Assembly (NCBI GenBank): GCA_964534705.1
Contig: CAZHPY010000044.1
Location: 1-13,203, forward strand
DNA from: CAZHPY01 sp964534705
Lineage (GTDB): Bacteria > Omnitrophota > Gorgyraeia > 2-01-FULL-45-10
DNA: 13,203 bases
Direction of reading: 5' to 3'
The number at the start of each line of letters is the position of its first letter. Positions within the stretch are counted from its first letter, which is position 1. Below are positions 12,275 to 13,203 of this stretch, in pieces. The position numbers and the translations under genes were made by a program. The notes under the pieces are model-generated. The model saw only the letters and a list, made by a program, of their open reading frames with translations. It made no database searches and was not told the origin of the DNA.

Positions 12275-13203
12275 CGAGGATCCCCTCATAGTTCTTTGCG
12301 GACGTTATCTTTTCTCTTAGGCGTGAAGCCTGGGGCACGCTTTTTAAATACCAGATAGCTATCTTCTTCATAAATCCGATCTTGCCTGTTTTGCTCATAT
12401 CCCTGTAGCTGTCCACATAGGAAAGATGCTTTTTGAGCGCTTTCTTTTTTTCTTCCAACGAAATATCCTTCTGCATAGTTCCGTTCGTAAGCGTGCTGTT
12501 TATCTGTTCGAATATCCATGGGTTGCCGAGGGCTCCGCGCGCAACGAGTATGCCGTCGCATGAAGTTTCATCGAACATCTTTTTCGCCAGCGGACCGGAT
12601 AAGATATTACCCGAACCAAATACCGGTATCTTTACGGATTCTTTTATCTTCCTAATAAAAGCGTAATCTATGTCTCCCGAATAGCCCTGGGAGACAAGCC
12701 TTCCATGAACGAAAATTGCCGCTACGCCCGAATCTTCGCAGTGCCTTACCATATCGATAGTATCCCTGGCGATCTTTTTATCATATCCGATGCGGATCTT
12801 TATGGTTACAGGCAGTTTAAGGGAGGATGATAGCTTCTTTACTACGCCGTATAGGCGTGGCGTATCGCGCATAAGGTGGCCGCCGGATTTTTTCTTTATT
12901 ACTTTTTTAGCAGGACAGGCGCAATTTATGTCGAGGAACGACAGTTTCACCCTCTCCAGGACCTTGTTCGCCGCATCAAGCATTATTGCGGGGTCCGATC
13001 CCAGCAGTTGTCCGGCAATAGGTCTGTCCAGGTCGGTTGTTTTAAGGATATTGAATGATTGGCGGCGATTGTGTGTAAGAGAATTAGAGTCAAGCATCTC
13101 AAAAAAGCAGAACTGGGCGCCGTGCTCCCTCGCGATGAGCCTGAACGGCATGTCCGTGCATCCCGACATCGGCGCAAGAAATACATTTGTATTAATATTC
13201 GTA
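12252..13203 (-). CDS. dusB: tRNA-dihydrouridine synthase (DusB-like), 5' end cut by window edge
   Basis: A flavin (FMN)-dependent enzyme that reduces uridines to dihydrouridine in tRNA D-loops. The frame is open to the right edge, and the residues before the first ATG (13169) read NVFLAPMSGCTDMPFR. This is the usual Dus N-terminus, so the true start lies outside the window. Visible motifs: GQLLGSDP, LDINCACPAKKV with the catalytic cysteine just before the proline (codon 12917-12915), KSGGHLMRD, VTIKIRIGYD, FVHGRLVSQGYSGDIDYAFI, IPVFGSGNI and CDGILVARGALGNPWIFEQI. The usual N-x-GCP is N-C-ACP here, a mild deviation. The C-terminal helical domain is complete. DusB is preferred over DusA/DusC by overall layout, but subfamily assignment by eye is imperfect. 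It converges on, and overlaps by 23 bp, the PPC gene. Confidence 0.9.
   Translation of the reverse strand, partial: TNINTNVFLAPMSGCTDMPFRLIAREHGAQFCFFEMLDSNSLTHNRRQSFNILKTTDLDRPIAGQLLGSDPAIMLDAANKVLERVKLSFLDINCACPAKKVIKKKSGGHLMRDTPRLYGVVKKLSSSLKLPVTIKIRIGYDKKIARDTIDMVRHCEDSGVAAIFVHGRLVSQGYSGDIDYAFIRKIKESVKIPVFGSGNILSGPLAKKMFDETSCDGILVARGALGNPWIFEQINSTLTNGTMQKDISLEEKKKALKKHLSYVDSYRDMSKTGKIGFMKKIAIWYLKSVPQASRLREKITSAKNYEGILATISSIN

Noticed and set aside
12275..12287. GAGG-ATC-CCCTC hairpin as a terminator after the PPC gene
   Set aside because: The stem is short, there is no following T run on either strand, and it lies within the coding end of the dihydrouridine synthase gene.

Overview
This 13.2 kb window is ordinary bacterial chromosome, densely packed with housekeeping and envelope genes. 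There is no tRNA, rRNA, CRISPR array, phage module or transposase that I can see. GC looks intermediate, and Ile ATA and Arg AGG codons are used heavily throughout. The gene content (GatCAB-type tRNA amidation, a bactofilin, LarB/LarC, DUF2148, a PPC-domain protein, and a lysine-rich hypothetical whose overall look I associate with this group) suggests an uncultivated Gram-negative-type bacterium. Candidatus Omnitrophota (former OP3) is my best guess. That is inference from gene style, not from a marker gene comparison.

Layout. Positions 1-10091 are one long plus-strand gene train with overlaps or short gaps: gatA (3' end only), gatB, an S41 C-terminal processing protease, a YibQ-type divergent polysaccharide deacetylase, tsaD, an MgtC/SapB-like membrane protein, a bactofilin fused to a helix-turn-helix domain, a tail-anchored helix-turn-helix protein, larB, larC, a secreted double-PDZ protein and a two-TM HAMP protein. 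A DUF2148 ferredoxin-domain gene (10113-10637, minus) converges on it. A 543 bp gene-free stretch (10638-11180) follows. It holds a large imperfect inverted repeat and the divergent promoters. Next come a plus-strand pair (unknown lysine-rich protein, PPC/DUF296 protein) and a minus-strand tRNA-dihydrouridine synthase that runs off the right edge and overlaps the PPC gene tail to tail.

How the genes fit together. GatA/GatB (tRNA amidation), TsaD (t6A37) and Dus (dihydrouridine) are tRNA or translation-quality genes. The S41 protease and YibQ-like deacetylase form an envelope pair also seen in other phyla. LarB and LarC make two of the three steps of the nickel-pincer nucleotide cofactor; LarE and any LarA-type enzyme are not in the window. 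The PDZ and HAMP genes are probably an envelope pair of unknown role.

Most noteworthy: (1) a bactofilin with a C-terminal excisionase-type HTH, immediately followed by a membrane tail-anchored protein carrying the same HTH type, suggesting a cytoskeleton/DNA/membrane linkage; (2) 68-bp direct repeats bracketing tsaD exactly, the left copy ending on its start codon and the right copy encoding its last 13 residues and stop; (3) an approximately 308 bp inverted-repeat element of seven collinear blocks lying between two divergent genes, its right arm abutting a near-consensus sigma-70 promoter.
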